From Sphingorhabdus pulchriflava (GTDB lineage Bacteria > Pseudomonadota > Alphaproteobacteria > Sphingomonadales > Sphingomonadaceae), in assembly GCF_003367235.1 (NCBI RefSeq), contig NZ_QRGP01000001.1:62001-126000 (forward strand): DNA of 64,000 nucleotides. Direction: 5' to 3'. This document shows, one piece after another, positions 50,211 to 62,357 of this stretch. Position 1 is the stretch's first letter, and each line of letters begins with the position of its first letter. The notes beneath the pieces are model-generated. The model was not told the DNA's origin. It saw only the letters and a list, made by a program, of their open reading frames with translations, and made no database searches. The translations under genes were made by a program, and so were the position numbers.

Positions 50211-50639
50211 ATGCGTTTTAACCAGTTCGTCCTGGTCACGGCTTCGGTTTTGGCACTGGCCGCATGCGGCGGCAAGGAGAGGCCAAAGACCGATCTGGCA
50301 GCAAGCCAGGTCACGACCATTGGCGTCAACAGCTATTTGTGGCGTGCTTCGCTCGATGCGCTTTCGTTCATGCCTTTGCTGCAAACCGATTCTGCAGGCG
50401 GCGTCATCGTGACCGACTGGTATGTGAACCCGAACAGCCCCGGCGAACGCATGAAGCTGACGGTATCGATTCTCGATCAGGATTTGCGCGCGGATGCCCT
50501 GCGCGTGGCTGCTTCGCGGGAAGTAAACCAGAATGGTCAATGGGTTGCCGCGCCTACTCGCGCAGCGACGGTCCAGAAGCTTGAAGGCATCATCCTTACC
50601 AAGGCGCGCGACCTTCGCCGGAGCGCAATCGCCGACTGA
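50211..50639 (+). CDS. DUF3576 lipoprotein
   Basis: A 142-residue lipoprotein: lipobox VLALAAC near residue 19, then IGVNSYLWRASLDALSFMPL and GGVIVTDWYVNPNSPGERMK, both hallmarks of DUF3576. The family is found in Alphaproteobacteria, usually directly upstream of leuS as here. Function is not known; location predicts an envelope role. GAGGAATC precedes the ATG. Confidence 0.88.
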   Translation: MRFNQFVLVTASVLALAACGGKERPKTDLAASQVTTIGVNSYLWRASLDALSFMPLLQTDSAGGVIVTDWYVNPNSPGERMKLTVSILDQDLRADALRVAASREVNQNGQWVAAPTRAATVQKLEGIILTKARDLRRSAIAD

Positions 50640-50693
50640 TTGTAAAATTCCCGCGTCTTCGCGTTGAAGGCGCGAAGACCAACAGGGAAGACC

Positions 50694-53204
50694 ATGGCGT
50701 CACGATTTAACCCGTTCAAGGCGGACGGGCATTGGCAGAAAATCTGGGAAGAGCAGGGGGTGTTCAACGCGCCCCCGGCCACCGATCCGCGCCCCAAAAG
50801 CTATATCCTTGAGATGTTTCCCTATCCATCGGGGCGCATCCATATGGGGCATGTGCGTAACTACACCATGGGTGACGTGCTGGCGCGCTACAAAGCGATG
50901 ACCGGCCATGCCGTGCTGCACCCGATGGGCTGGGATAGCTTTGGCATGCCCGCCGAAAATGCCGCGATGGAAAAAAAGGTCCACCCGGGCGCATGGACGC
51001 GGCAAAACATCGAGGCGATGAAGAAGCAGTTGAAGCGCCTCGGCCTCGCGATTGACTGGAGCCGCGAACTTTCAACCTGTGAACCCGAATATTACGGCCA
51101 TGAACAGGCGCTGTTTCTCGACTTTTACAAGGCGGGCCTAGTCTATCGCAAGGAAAGCGAGGTCAACTGGGACCCGGTAGACATGACCGTGCTGGCGAAT
51201 GAACAGGTGATCGACGGGCGCGGCTGGCGCTCAGGCGCTCTCGTTGAACGTAAGAAATTGAACCAGTGGTTTCTGAAGATTACGGATTTTGCCGAAGAGC
51301 TTCTCGAAGGCTTGGATGGGCTTGAGCATTGGCCGGAGAAGGTCAAGCTGATGCAGGAAAACTGGATCGGTAAGTCGCAGGGGTTGAAGCTGACCTTCAA
51401 CCTGACCGGCACGCATGATGGCATCGACGTGTTCACCACGCGCCCGGATACGCTTTATGGCGCGAGCTTTGTCGCCATCGCGGCGGATCATCCGCTGGCG
51501 CAGTCGTTGGCGGAGAACGCTCCGGCGCTGCAGGATTTTATAGCCGAATGCAAACGTGGCGGGACGACCGCAGCCGAACTCGAAACGGCCGAGAAAATGG
51601 GCTTCAATACCAATTTGACGGTCGAGCATCCGCTCGACCCCAGCTGGCATTTACCCGTCTATGTCGCCAATTTCGTGTTAATGGACTATGGTACCGGCGC
51701 AGTTTTCGGTTGCCCGGCGCACGACCAGCGCGATCTCGATTTCGCCCGCAAATACCGCCTGCCAGTTCGCCGCGTAGTCGCAGAGGGCGATCTGACCGAC
51801 AGCGATTTTGAAGGTGATGTGGCTTACACAGGCCCCGGCCAAATCGTGAATTCGGACTGGATGGACGGCATGAGCGTCGATGACGCCAAAGCCGCTGTCA
51901 CCGCTAAGGCCGAGCAGGAAGGCTGGGGCGAGGGGCAGACGCAATATCGCTTGCGCGACTGGGGTGTCAGTCGCCAGCGTTATTGGGGTACACCCATCCC
52001 GATCATCCACTGCGAATTTTGCGGAGTGCTGCCGGTCCCGCGCAGCCAGTTGCCGGTGCAACTGCCTGAAGATGTCAGCTTTGACATTCCCGGCAATCCG
52101 CTCGACCGCCACCCGACTTGGAAACATGTGAAATGCCCCAATTGTCAGGAGCCGGCGGTTCGCGAGACCGACACGCTCGATACCTTTGCCGATTCCAGCT
52201 GGTATTTCATCCGCTTCGCTTCGCAGCCGGACGACAAGCCCTTCGACAAGCAAGAGGCTGAGGCCTGGCTGCCGGTGGGGCAATATATTGGCGGCATCGA
52301 ACATGCGATCCTGCATTTGCTTTATGCCCGTTTCTGGACGCGGGCCTTGCAAAAGGTCGGCAAGCTGGACTTTGCCGAACCTTTCGCTGCGCTGTTCACG
52401 CAAGGAATGGTGACGCACGAGACTTACAAGTCGGCTGCAGGCACTTGGCTCAGCCCCGAAGAAATCAAGTTTGAAGGCGAAAAGGCATTTACCCTTGATG
52501 GTGCCCCGGTTGAGCGTGGTCGCATCGAGAAGATGTCAAAATCAAAGAAGAACGTCGTCGATCCCGATCCGATGTTCGACCAATATGGTGCCGACGCCGT
52601 GCGCTGGTTCATGTTGTCTGACAGCCCGCCCGAACGCGACCTCGAATGGTCCGAAAGCGGGATTGAGGGCACATGGCGCTTCGTGAATCGCGTGTGGCGG
52701 TTGGTCGATGGGCTGGAAGCACCTGACGGTAAAGACAAGGCGCTCGACAAGAGCCTGCACCGCGCGATTGCCGGTATCGCCGCCGATATCGAGGCGCTGC
52801 ATTTTAACAAGGCAGTTGCCAAGGTTCATGGGCTCGTCAACGATATCGAAAAGGCTGGACCCTCGGCGTCACGCACTACAGCAATCCGCACATTGCCCCT
52901 GCTCGTTGCACCAATGTTGCCCCATTTGGCCGAAGAGGCCTGGGTCGCTTTGGGAAATGACGGCCTGATCGCAGGCCAGCCCTGGCCCGAGCATGATCCG
53001 GCATTGCTGGTCGATGACGAGGTGACTATCGCGGTGCAGGTGATGGGGAAGCTGCGCGACACGCTGACCGTGGCCAAGGGTTCGTCCAAAGACGGTCTGG
53101 AGGCGCTTGCACTGGCGAGCGAGAAGGTGCAGCGTTCGATGGATGGGGCGAGCCCCAAGAAAATCATCGTCGTACCCGACCGGTTGGTGAATATCGTTAT
53201 ATGA
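50694..53204 (+). CDS. leuS: Leucyl-tRNA synthetase
   Basis: An 836-residue class I aminoacyl-tRNA synthetase charging tRNA-Leu. The HIGH motif is [20 protein letters not shown] near residue 45 and KMSKS is in [15 protein letters not shown] near residue 620. The editing domain lies between (including [12 protein letters not shown] and [18 protein letters not shown]). A CxxC zinc pair (EFCG and KCPNC) is seen near residue 450. ATG 50694 follows AGGGA; an upstream TTG gives a non-conserved tail. LptE starts inside its last codons (ATGA overlap). Confidence 0.97.
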   Translation: MASRFNPFKADGHWQKIWEEQGVFNAPPATDPRPKSYILEMFPYPSGRIHMGHVRNYTMGDVLARYKAMTGHAVLHPMGWDSFGMPAENAAMEKKVHPGAWTRQNIEAMKKQLKRLGLAIDWSRELSTCEPEYYGHEQALFLDFYKAGLVYRKESEVNWDPVDMTVLANEQVIDGRGWRSGALVERKKLNQWFLKITDFAEELLEGLDGLEHWPEKVKLMQENWIGKSQGLKLTFNLTGTHDGIDVFTTRPDTLYGASFVAIAADHPLAQSLAENAPALQDFIAECKRGGTTAAELETAEKMGFNTNLTVEHPLDPSWHLPVYVANFVLMDYGTGAVFGCPAHDQRDLDFARKYRLPVRRVVAEGDLTDSDFEGDVAYTGPGQIVNSDWMDGMSVDDAKAAVTAKAEQEGWGEGQTQYRLRDWGVSRQRYWGTPIPIIHCEFCGVLPVPRSQLPVQLPEDVSFDIPGNPLDRHPTWKHVKCPNCQEPAVRETDTLDTFADSSWYFIRFASQPDDKPFDKQEAEAWLPVGQYIGGIEHAILHLLYARFWTRALQKVGKLDFAEPFAALFTQGMVTHETYKSAAGTWLSPEEIKFEGEKAFTLDGAPVERGRIEKMSKSKKNVVDPDPMFDQYGADAVRWFMLSDSPPERDLEWSESGIEGTWRFVNRVWRLVDGLEAPDGKDKALDKSLHRAIAGIAADIEALHFNKAVAKVHGLVNDIEKAGPSASRTTAIRTLPLLVAPMLPHLAEEAWVALGNDGLIAGQPWPEHDPALLVDDEVTIAVQVMGKLRDTLTVAKGSSKDGLEALALASEKVQRSMDGASPKKIIVVPDRLVNIVI

Positions 53205-53689
53205 TGCGACTGCTGCCTCTGTTCTTCGCTTCACTGCTGCTTTCGGCGTGCGGGCTGAAGCCGCTGTATAGCGGTGGTTCGCAGGGGCAGGTTTCGGCGT
53301 TGCTCGGCTCGGTCACAGTCGATCCCATCGAAGGCAAAAATGGCTGGCTGATGCGCAATGCATTGAACGACCGGCTCGGTGCTGCGGCGGAAGGTAGCAC
53401 GCGCTATCGTCTGGCCATCAAACTGGATGACCAGATTGAAGGCTTTGGCGTACGCGCAGACGATACGGTAACGCGCGAACGGCGCACGTTGCGCGCGCGC
53501 TATCAACTGGTTGACCTTGAAAGTGGCAAGACGGTGCTTGATGCCACTGCCGGTTCGGACGCCGGCATCGACGTGGTCAGCTCGGAATATGCAACAATTG
53601 CTGCCGAAAACACCGCGCTTGAAAATCTGACCCAAAAGGTCGCTGAACAGATTGTCACGCGTATTTCGCTTTTCGCACAGAATCGGTGA
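53201..53689 (+). CDS. lptE: LPS assembly lipoprotein LptE
   Basis: A 162-residue outer membrane lipoprotein that plugs the LptD barrel and helps insert lipopolysaccharide. Lipobox [12 protein letters not shown] near residue 17 is typical of alphaproteobacterial LptE, as is the following [20 protein letters not shown]. The gene order leuS-lptE-holA is widely conserved. Overlaps both neighbours by one to four bases, indicating one operon. Confidence 0.88.
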   Translation: MMRLLPLFFASLLLSACGLKPLYSGGSQGQVSALLGSVTVDPIEGKNGWLMRNALNDRLGAAAEGSTRYRLAIKLDDQIEGFGVRADDTVTRERRTLRARYQLVDLESGKTVLDATAGSDAGIDVVSSEYATIAAENTALENLTQKVAEQIVTRISLFAQNR

Positions 53690-54717
53690 TGAGCGGCAAG
53701 CGGTCCGAGCGGGATTTCATTGCCAGTATCAAGAACCGGCCCGATATCCGGTTGTTTTTCATATTTGGCCCTGATGAATCTGCGGTTTCGGCGATTGCCG
53801 CCGAAATGTCGGCGTCGCTGGGGGCCGACAATGAAGCGGTCGATTTTGACAGCGGCCGGTTGCGTGGCGATCCAGCCTTGCTGGCTGACGAAGCGGCATC
53901 GCAGTCACTTTTCGGTGGCGCGCGCCACATCAGGCTGACCTTCAATCGCGAAGAAGCCTTCGATGCGGTCGAAAACCTGCTTGCAGCCGAACATGCCGGA
54001 AATCCGGTAATCGCAACCGCAGGTGACCTTAAAAAAACCAGCCGCCTGCGCAAGCTGGTCGAGGGATCGCCGCGGGCGCTGGCACATATCTGCTATGCGC
54101 CGACGGAAGGTGAGGCCCTTGACCAGTTGCTGGCTACAGCGCAGGCGCAAGGGCTGCGTTTCGACCGTACATTGGCGGCGCAAATCGTACGTTATACCGG
54201 GCAGGACCGGCGGCTGGCGGCATTGGAGGTCGAAAAGCTGGCGCTCTATTACGACGCAGATCAGACACGCCCGGCAACGGTTGAACCGGCTGCCATCGCG
54301 TTGCTCGCTGCGGAGACTGCCGAAGAAGATGTGACGGCGCTGGTTAACCAGGTGATGGCGGGCGAGGTACGCCTGTTGGGCCGTGAAATCGTTGAATCGC
54401 GTGCGCTTGGGCTGGATGCCATTCGCATTGTTCGTGCATTGCAGCGCCGCGTCGCCTTGCTGGCGGGGTTGCGGGCCAAGGTTGATGAAGGCGGTCAGCC
54501 GGGGTCGGTGGTGCGCGGGGCGCGGGGCATTTTCTGGAAAGAACAGGACGCTTTTGTACGTCAGGTTCAGCGTTGGACCTCGGCCCGGTTGGCGGGTCTC
54601 AATGCGCATCTGCTGGATCTTGAGGCGCGGTTGATGGCCGCCGGTGGGGAGCTTGGTCCCGTCATTCTTGAGCAAGAACTGACACGGATAGCCCGGGCAG
54701 CTGCGCGAAGTCGCTAA
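53689..54717 (+). CDS. holA: DNA polymerase III, delta subunit
   Basis: A 342-residue clamp-loader subunit. FFIFGPDESAVSAIAAEMSA, ARHIRLTFNREEAFDAVENL, LVEGSPRALAHICYAP and LAAQIVRYTGQDRRLAALEV follow the HolA pattern, with the last block matching the conserved lid region. GTG 53686 and ATG 53689 are adjacent; ATG is chosen. It is translationally coupled to lptE. Its end lies 3 bases from the stop of the convergent DUF4402 gene. Confidence 0.9.
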   Translation: MSGKRSERDFIASIKNRPDIRLFFIFGPDESAVSAIAAEMSASLGADNEAVDFDSGRLRGDPALLADEAASQSLFGGARHIRLTFNREEAFDAVENLLAAEHAGNPVIATAGDLKKTSRLRKLVEGSPRALAHICYAPTEGEALDQLLATAQAQGLRFDRTLAAQIVRYTGQDRRLAALEVEKLALYYDADQTRPATVEPAAIALLAAETAEEDVTALVNQVMAGEVRLLGREIVESRALGLDAIRIVRALQRRVALLAGLRAKVDEGGQPGSVVRGARGIFWKEQDAFVRQVQRWTSARLAGLNAHLLDLEARLMAAGGELGPVILEQELTRIARAAARSR

Positions 54718-54720
54718 GCC

Positions 54721-55233
54721 TCATTCATATTCTGCTGTTATCGGTATCCTTCCGCGGAACTGCCCCGAGACATTTCCTTTCAGTATCAAATCGCCCCCAA
54801 AAGCGAATTCAAGCCGCCCATACATATCCAAACGTGGAGCTGGAGAGAGGTTGGTGCGTAGATTGGTGATTTCGATCGACCCGCCGGTAGCGCTTGTCAG
54901 TCGGATCGTTGACGGCATCTCCAGCCGGATAGCCCGTCCGGGTTCGCCCATTATCACGGCACTTCCAGCGAATGGGGGACCTCCGAGGTCGACAATTTCC
55001 CCGCTGACGGTTCGGGCACCGCTATTGGGGTCGATGGCTATGCTTCCGCCGCTGTCACCCGTTGACGTGGCCCGGCTGAAATCCAGCGAACTGCGAATTT
55101 CTATGTTGAGAGGGCGTGCCTTGTCATCGCTTTCGCGCCCGAATGTCTCAGTCGGTTGCGCCTGCGCGACCGCGACGGGCCAAAGCGCTATCCAGCCTCC
55201 CAAGAGAAAAAGTCGCGAAAGATTACGATACAT
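54721..55233 (-). CDS. Secreted DUF4402-like protein, 170 aa
   Basis: Signal peptide ending VAVAQAQ, followed by a beta-rich chain: GGSIAIDPNSGARTVSG, GSAVIMGEPGRAIRLEMPST and GRLEFAFGGDLILKG. This pattern is that of DUF4402, small exported beta-sandwich proteins of unknown role common in sphingomonads and other Gram-negatives, sometimes linked to pili or surface assembly. No pilus genes are nearby. Confidence 0.75.
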   Translation of the reverse strand: MYRNLSRLFLLGGWIALWPVAVAQAQPTETFGRESDDKARPLNIEIRSSLDFSRATSTGDSGGSIAIDPNSGARTVSGEIVDLGGPPFAGSAVIMGEPGRAIRLEMPSTIRLTSATGGSIEITNLRTNLSPAPRLDMYGRLEFAFGGDLILKGNVSGQFRGRIPITAEYE

Positions 55234-55328
55234 TTGCTGCCGTCATCGACGAGTGTGGTTAATTTCAGGTGAAATTTACATATTCTGACAGGCTTGACCT
55301 TGCCGTTGCCAGGGCACACATTCCGAAT

Positions 55329-55721
55329 ATGGAAAAGCTAGAACTCAGCGAAGCGGAATGGCGCGAACGCCTTTCCCCTGTACAATATCATGTTTTGCGC
55401 GAAGCCGGCACCGAACGGGCCTTTAGCGGCTCGCTCAACCTCGAGAAGCGCGAGGGTGAATTTCACTGTGGGGGGTGCGGGACGCTGCTGTTCCGATCGA
55501 CCGACAAATATGACAGCGGCTCGGGTTGGCCCAGCTTTACGGAACCGGCAAGCCCCGATGTCATTGCCGAATATCGCGATACCTCGCACGGCATGATCCG
55601 CATCGAGGTGCGTTGCGCCAAATGCGACGGGCACCTGGGGCATGTCTTCCCAGATGGCCCGGGCGAAAATGGCCTGCGCTATTGTATCAACAGCGTCTCA
55701 CTCGATTTCCAACCGGACTAA
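55329..55721 (+). CDS. msrB: Methionine-R-sulfoxide reductase B
   Basis: A 130-residue enzyme reducing methionine-R-sulfoxide in oxidised proteins. Two zinc CxxC pairs are visible (HCGGCGTLLF and RCAKCDGHLGH), with GSGWPSFTEP between them and the catalytic cysteine in LRYCINSVSLDF near the end. ATG 55329 gives MEKLELSEAEWRERLSPVQY, the common family start; the frame extends to GTG 55269. No second cysteine for a recycling disulfide is obvious. Confidence 0.94.
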   Translation: MEKLELSEAEWRERLSPVQYHVLREAGTERAFSGSLNLEKREGEFHCGGCGTLLFRSTDKYDSGSGWPSFTEPASPDVIAEYRDTSHGMIRIEVRCAKCDGHLGHVFPDGPGENGLRYCINSVSLDFQPD

Positions 55722-55772
55722 CTCCTTAATCCTGCTTGTCGGATTCCCGGTCAGGCAGTAACAGGTCGGGCA

Positions 55773-57854
55773 ATGGCAAAAGCTGGACATTCGGCAGCGG
55801 AAGGGTCGCGGTTCAAACGTTGGACCGTCAACACGCTCAAAATCGTTACCGTCGCCGCCCTTTTGGGCCTGATGGTTGTGGGAATTTTTGTCGCGATCGC
55901 GCGCGGGGAAATCGACAGTTTCGAAGATCTGAAGTCATCGCCCAATGGGCAGATGATACGCGTTCGCGCGGCTGACGGGACCGTTATACAGTCGCTTGGC
56001 CCCAGCTTTGGCCGCTGGATACCGTTTGACGAGCTACCACGCGAAATGAAGGATGCCATGATCGCGGTTGAAGACAGGCGATTCTACGCGCATCCCGGCG
56101 TGGATCCGATTGGCATTACCCGCTCCTTCTGGGTGCGGGCGCAGCGTGGTTATTGGGCACAGGGCGGTTCGACAATCACCCAGCAGCTGGCGCGTAACGT
56201 TTACCTCAACAACAACCGCGATTTCGGTCGGAAACTGCGCGAAATCATCCTTGCGATGGCGATCGAGACCAAGTTCAGCAAGGAGCAGATCCTCGAACTT
56301 TACCTCAACAAGGTCTATTTCGGCGGCGGGGCTTACGGCGTTGATGCCGCCAGCCGCAAGTTCTTCGATCATGGTGCCGAAGACATTTCGCTCGCTGAGG
56401 CGACCATCATTGCAGGGCTGGTGAAGGCACCGTCGCGTTATTCGCCAACTGCGGACGCCAAGGCTGCCATCGGTCGCGCCGGTGTCGTGCTGGAAGTGAT
56501 GCAGGATGCGGGCATGATAACGGCGGAGCAGGCCGCCGCCGTCAAACCCGCAAAGGTGCAATTGGCGCCCGAGCCAAAACAGGACAGTGTGCGTTACTTC
56601 ACCGACTGGGCCTTGCCGCAACTCGATAATCTGATCGACGAGACGGAAAAGCCCATCGACGTCTGGACAACCCTCGACCTTGGCATGCAGCGCACGGCAA
56701 CCAATGCCATTCGGGCAGGTGTACCACGCGGGGCGCAAGGAGCGTTGGTCTCTATCGACCGCGATGGTGCGGTGCGCGCGATGGTCGGCGGCACCGACTA
56801 TGCCACCAGCAACTACAACCGCGCCGTTACAGCGGTGCGGCAACCGGGGTCTTCGTGGAAGCTGTTCGTCTATTTGGCGGTGCTTGAGGCTGGTTTCCGG
56901 CCCGAAGACAAGGTTGTCGACGAACCGGTAACCATCGCTGGCTGGACCCCCAAGAACAGCGGCGGCACCTTTGCAGGCGAAATCACGCTGCGCACTGCCT
57001 TTGCCTATTCCAAAAACACCGTTGCGGCGAAGCTTGGTGAGGAAGTCGGCACCAGCAGCATCGCCAATATGGCGCGTCGCTTTGGTATCACCACGCCGAT
57101 CTCGACGACCCCTGCCATGGTGCTCGGCTCGTCTGAAACCCGGGTCATTGATATGACCCGCGCCTTTGCCTCGGTCGCAGCGCGTGGCAAAAGCGTGACG
57201 CCCTATGCCATCAGCAAGGTGACTACTATCGACGGCAATGTCATCTACAAGCACAAGCCCGCACGACAGGTGCAACTGGTTGAAGATTATGTCGCCGGTG
57301 CGATGACCGATCTGATGCAAAGCGCGGTAGCCACTGGCACAGGACGCGCGGCCTCGATTGGGCGTCCAGCGGCGGGCAAGACCGGAACGACCAGCAGCAA
57401 CAAGGATGGCTGGTTCCTCGGCTTTTCGTCCGGCCTGACGACCGGTGTCTGGATGGGGCGCGATGATGCCCGCCCAGTTGGCAATCTGCAGGGCGGAACT
57501 GCGCCTGCCCAGGCATGGGCTGCCTACATGCGATCTGCGGTTGCAGGACGTCCGGTCGAGAATTTCGATACCGAGGTAACCTTCCCCGAACGGCTGGAAG
57601 ATGAAGAGGCTTTGCTCGGCGAGGAAGGTGAGGAAGTGCTGGTCGATGAAAATGGTATGCCGATTGAAGGCGATCAACCAGGCGATGCGGGCGGCATTCC
57701 GCAAGAAATGACCGAGCCTGAACCACTCGATGAAGCCTGGATCGACAAGGCAATGGGCCGTAGCGGAGAGCAGGGCGGACAACCTGACGACGGCGCACCT
57801 CCGTCCCGCGCATCGGGACCGAAGACGGTGACGGCGCCACCACCTCGTCCCTGA
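55773..57854 (+). CDS. Class A penicillin-binding protein (PBP1 type)
   Basis: A 693-residue bifunctional peptidoglycan synthase with an N-terminal membrane anchor (residues 22-45). The glycosyltransferase domain includes EDRRFYAHPGVDPIGI and GGSTITQQLARNVYL. The transpeptidase domain has SxxK in GSSWKLFVYL, SxN in YSKNTVAAKLG, and KTG in AGKTGTTSSNKDGW. The last 90 residues are acidic and proline-rich. Shorter than E. coli PBP1a (850), but complete in domains. Confidence 0.93.
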   Translation: MAKAGHSAAEGSRFKRWTVNTLKIVTVAALLGLMVVGIFVAIARGEIDSFEDLKSSPNGQMIRVRAADGTVIQSLGPSFGRWIPFDELPREMKDAMIAVEDRRFYAHPGVDPIGITRSFWVRAQRGYWAQGGSTITQQLARNVYLNNNRDFGRKLREIILAMAIETKFSKEQILELYLNKVYFGGGAYGVDAASRKFFDHGAEDISLAEATIIAGLVKAPSRYSPTADAKAAIGRAGVVLEVMQDAGMITAEQAAAVKPAKVQLAPEPKQDSVRYFTDWALPQLDNLIDETEKPIDVWTTLDLGMQRTATNAIRAGVPRGAQGALVSIDRDGAVRAMVGGTDYATSNYNRAVTAVRQPGSSWKLFVYLAVLEAGFRPEDKVVDEPVTIAGWTPKNSGGTFAGEITLRTAFAYSKNTVAAKLGEEVGTSSIANMARRFGITTPISTTPAMVLGSSETRVIDMTRAFASVAARGKSVTPYAISKVTTIDGNVIYKHKPARQVQLVEDYVAGAMTDLMQSAVATGTGRAASIGRPAAGKTGTTSSNKDGWFLGFSSGLTTGVWMGRDDARPVGNLQGGTAPAQAWAAYMRSAVAGRPVENFDTEVTFPERLEDEEALLGEEGEEVLVDENGMPIEGDQPGDAGGIPQEMTEPEPLDEAWIDKAMGRSGEQGGQPDDGAPPSRASGPKTVTAPPPRP

Positions 57855-57962
57855 TTTCGGGGCTTAGAGCGCTTTATACTTTACATTTTTTGACCTGCCT
57901 CCATTATTCCCTGACAAGCATTTTCCCGCGCAGGAATATGCAATCAGCTCAGGGGTCGGATT

Positions 57963-58901
57963 GTGTCGATTGAACATTTCGACAGCAGGTCAGATCAATC
58001 CCGTGTTGACACTATGTCGACAGCGTCGGGCTATGTAACGCCGTCGCAGATCGAAGTGGCCCAGTTCGTGCCACCGCCGGAGCTCGCTCCCTTCGTCACC
58101 CAATTCTATCATTTCCGATGTAATCAGCGGCGTGTCCGCGATGCGCAACCGGCTGCATTGGGACACATCGTCTTTTATCTGCAGGGCAAAGGGACTTTGC
58201 GGTTCGACGACGGGCAGACCTATTGGAACGACCCGGTTTCCTTGTTTGGCCCGGGCATGGCGCATGCTGAATTTGATATAGAGGGCCCGTTCGAGGATTT
58301 CGGGCTGGCGATGTCGCCGCTGGGCTTTGTCGCGCTGACGGGCAAACCCGCACATAGCTTTGCTGACCGGATGGTGGGTGCTGATGAACTGTTCGGCGAT
58401 GGCATCACGCAGATGGCGTTCCGTTTTCGCGTAGCCCGAAAGGCCGGATCGATCAGCGTGCGCGAGATGGTCGAGCAGACCACGGCTTTCCTGCTGCCCT
58501 TCATCCGCAAAGTGCCCGCTGACCATATCGAGCTGATCCAGACGGTTAGCCAATGGATTTCGAGCGAATTTGATCCGGACGTCGAAGCCGTCTTTGCCAA
58601 GATTGACAGATCGCGCAGCACTGCGACGCGGTTAATCCGTCACTATTTCGGTGCGTCGCCCAAGCAGTTGATGCGTAAATATCGTGCCCTGAGGGCGGCG
58701 ACCGTGCTGGTGGACCCCGATGCCACGCCCGAAATGCGCGCGCGGGTCGAATCGCTCTTCTACGATCAGCCGCACATGATCCGCGAAATCCGGCACTTCA
58801 CGGGCCGCACACCGGGCGCGCTCGACAGCGACGACACCCGAATCCTGCGCGTATGGCTGTCGAAGGACAATTTTCGTCAGCTGGAAGCCTATCCGGGTTG
58901 A
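57963..58901 (+). CDS. AraC-like transcriptional regulator
   Basis: A 312-residue protein. The N-terminal 190 residues form a cupin-like sensor (LGHIVFYLQGKGTLRFDDGQ). The C-terminal AraC-type double HTH includes DRSRSTATRLIRHYFGASPK followed by MIREIRHFTGRTPGAL. The second HTH matches the usual F-x-x-x-FKRxxGxTP form only partly. The start is GTG 57963 with AGGGG upstream; ATG 58014 is an alternative. No target is evident; it lies 75 bases upstream of the suf regulator. Confidence 0.78.
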   Translation: MSIEHFDSRSDQSRVDTMSTASGYVTPSQIEVAQFVPPPELAPFVTQFYHFRCNQRRVRDAQPAALGHIVFYLQGKGTLRFDDGQTYWNDPVSLFGPGMAHAEFDIEGPFEDFGLAMSPLGFVALTGKPAHSFADRMVGADELFGDGITQMAFRFRVARKAGSISVREMVEQTTAFLLPFIRKVPADHIELIQTVSQWISSEFDPDVEAVFAKIDRSRSTATRLIRHYFGASPKQLMRKYRALRAATVLVDPDATPEMRARVESLFYDQPHMIREIRHFTGRTPGALDSDDTRILRVWLSKDNFRQLEAYPG

Positions 58902-58934
58902 TTTTCCCTGCCGAGCGGCGCATATAAATCAGAG

Positions 58935-58950
58935 TAATCTAATCCGATTA
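58935..58950. promoter_or_regulatory. Inverted repeat upstream of the suf regulator, candidate Rrf2 operator
   Basis: TAATC (58935-58939) and GATTA (58946-58950) form a perfect inverted repeat around 6 bases, 26 bases before ATG 58977. Iron-responsive Rrf2 proteins commonly bind such AT-rich inverted repeats at their own promoters, so this may be the autoregulatory site of the suf operon. Confidence 0.45.
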
Positions 58951-58976
58951 TGTGGGAAACAGGCTGGAGCGCGTCA

Positions 58977-59377
58977 ATGCGGCTTTCGAACATGGCCGAC
59001 TACGCTGTCGTTGTTATGGGTGCCGCCGCGCGCCATTGCGGGGGTGCGCGCACGTCTGCGACCGCGCTTTCGGATGAAACCGGCATTGCCCTACCGACGG
59101 TCCAGAAATTGGTGAGCATATTGACCAAGGGCGGGCTGCTCCGCTCGGTGCGTGGCGCAGGCGGCGGTATCCAACTGTCGCGCCCTGCTGCCGCGATCAC
59201 GCTGGCGGATATTATCGAGGCGGTCGAAGGTCCCATTGCCATGACCAACTGCACCAACGCCGGCAGCTGCAACTGCGCCATCGAGCCGGACTGCAATGTG
59301 AAACCGCATTGGGCGGTGGTGAATCAGGCGGTGCGCGGTGCGCTTGCCGATGTGAAATTGACGAGCCTGGTGCAAGC

Positions 59378-59381
<4 letters not shown>
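58977..59381 (+). CDS. Rrf2 family regulator of the SUF operon
   Basis: A 134-residue winged-helix regulator. [20 protein letters not shown] is the recognition helix region, [20 protein letters not shown] the wing, and [17 protein letters not shown] holds four cysteines that can bind an iron-sulfur cluster, as in IscR/SufR-type sensors. It probably senses cluster supply and represses the operon. ATG 58977 has GGAG 9 bases upstream; the 58950 ATG would overlap the inverted repeat. The stop overlaps the sufB start (ATGA). Confidence 0.88.
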
Positions 59382-60858
<1,477 letters not shown>

Positions 60859-60859
<1 letters not shown>

Positions 60860-61209
60860 TGAAAGCTGCATTAACAGTGGCATTTTGCGTAGTCTTAGGA
60901 TCGTTTCAGGTTTTGAACGCGCAGGCAACACAACCCGATGTCCCGACTCTGGCCCAGGCACTTGACCGTTGTATGGCAACCTACGCCGTCAAACTAACCA
61001 AAACTGACGCAACCGATGAGGCGATATATACCGCCGCTACGGAAGGTTGTAAGCAAATAGAAACGGATTTGGTCGCTGCTGTTCGGCAGGATGTTCCGGC
61101 AAACCAAGCAGACGCTGCTCTTCAGCAGTGGTCAGCGCAAGCCAAGCCAAACTTCATGTCTCTTCTGCAGCGAATCCGGACTGATCGCGCCGCTCGTCTA
61201 GCTCAATAA
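60859..61209 (+). CDS. Small exported protein inside the suf operon, 116 aa
   Basis: MKAALTVAFCVVLGSFQVLNAQA is a signal peptide. The mature chain is helical with two cysteines (ALDRCMATY and ATEGCKQIE) that could pair in the periplasm. Its ATG overlaps the sufB stop (TGATG), so it is translated with sufB, and sufC starts 15 bases after it. A periplasmic partner of a cytosolic cluster machine is unexpected. The family is not recognised. Confidence 0.6.
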
Positions 61210-61224
61210 AGAATTTAAATAGTT

Positions 61225-61964
<740 letters not shown>

Positions 61965-61968
<4 letters not shown>

Positions 61969-62357
61969 GCCTGACCCTCGCCCTTGCTGCAACGGCAAGC
62001 AGCGCCAATGCCATTCCGATGGACTTTCAAGGTCGCTGGTATCCGGCGAATGTCGATTGCAAGGCTGCAACTGCGGCGGGCTCGATCCTCATCCATGACG
62101 ACAGCATCGTCGATGCAGAAACTGATCCTGAAACAGCAAAATTTCAATATCTTGTTGTCGAAGTGCACAAGCTTTCGAAACGCAAGATTGATGTCCATTC
62201 GAGCTATATGGAAGAGGGGTCAGAGGAAGGCTTGAACCCCGTCGGAAGCTTCCTGAAGCTCGGCAAAAAAGGGCGGACGCTGTCGATTGAAACCTATGAA
62301 GAAGATGACAGGCGGTTTCGGCAGCAGCCGCGCGCCCGTTACAAGAGGTGCGCATGA
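61965..62357 (+). CDS. Second small exported protein inside the suf operon, 130 aa
   Basis: Starts by GTG overlapping the sufC stop. MSLTLALAATASSANAIPMD reads as a short signal peptide. The mature chain has DFQGRWYPANVDCKAATAAG and a basic C-terminus ending RARYKRCA; the cysteines near both ends could form a disulfide. FQGRWYPANVDC recalls calycin-like small periplasmic proteins. It overlaps sufD (ATGA). Function unknown. Confidence 0.6.

Noticed and set aside
56034-57782. Long minus-strand open frame (582 codons) opposite the penicillin-binding protein gene
   Set aside because: A shadow of the high-GC coding frame; no ribosome binding site or family motif, while the plus strand has all PBP motifs.
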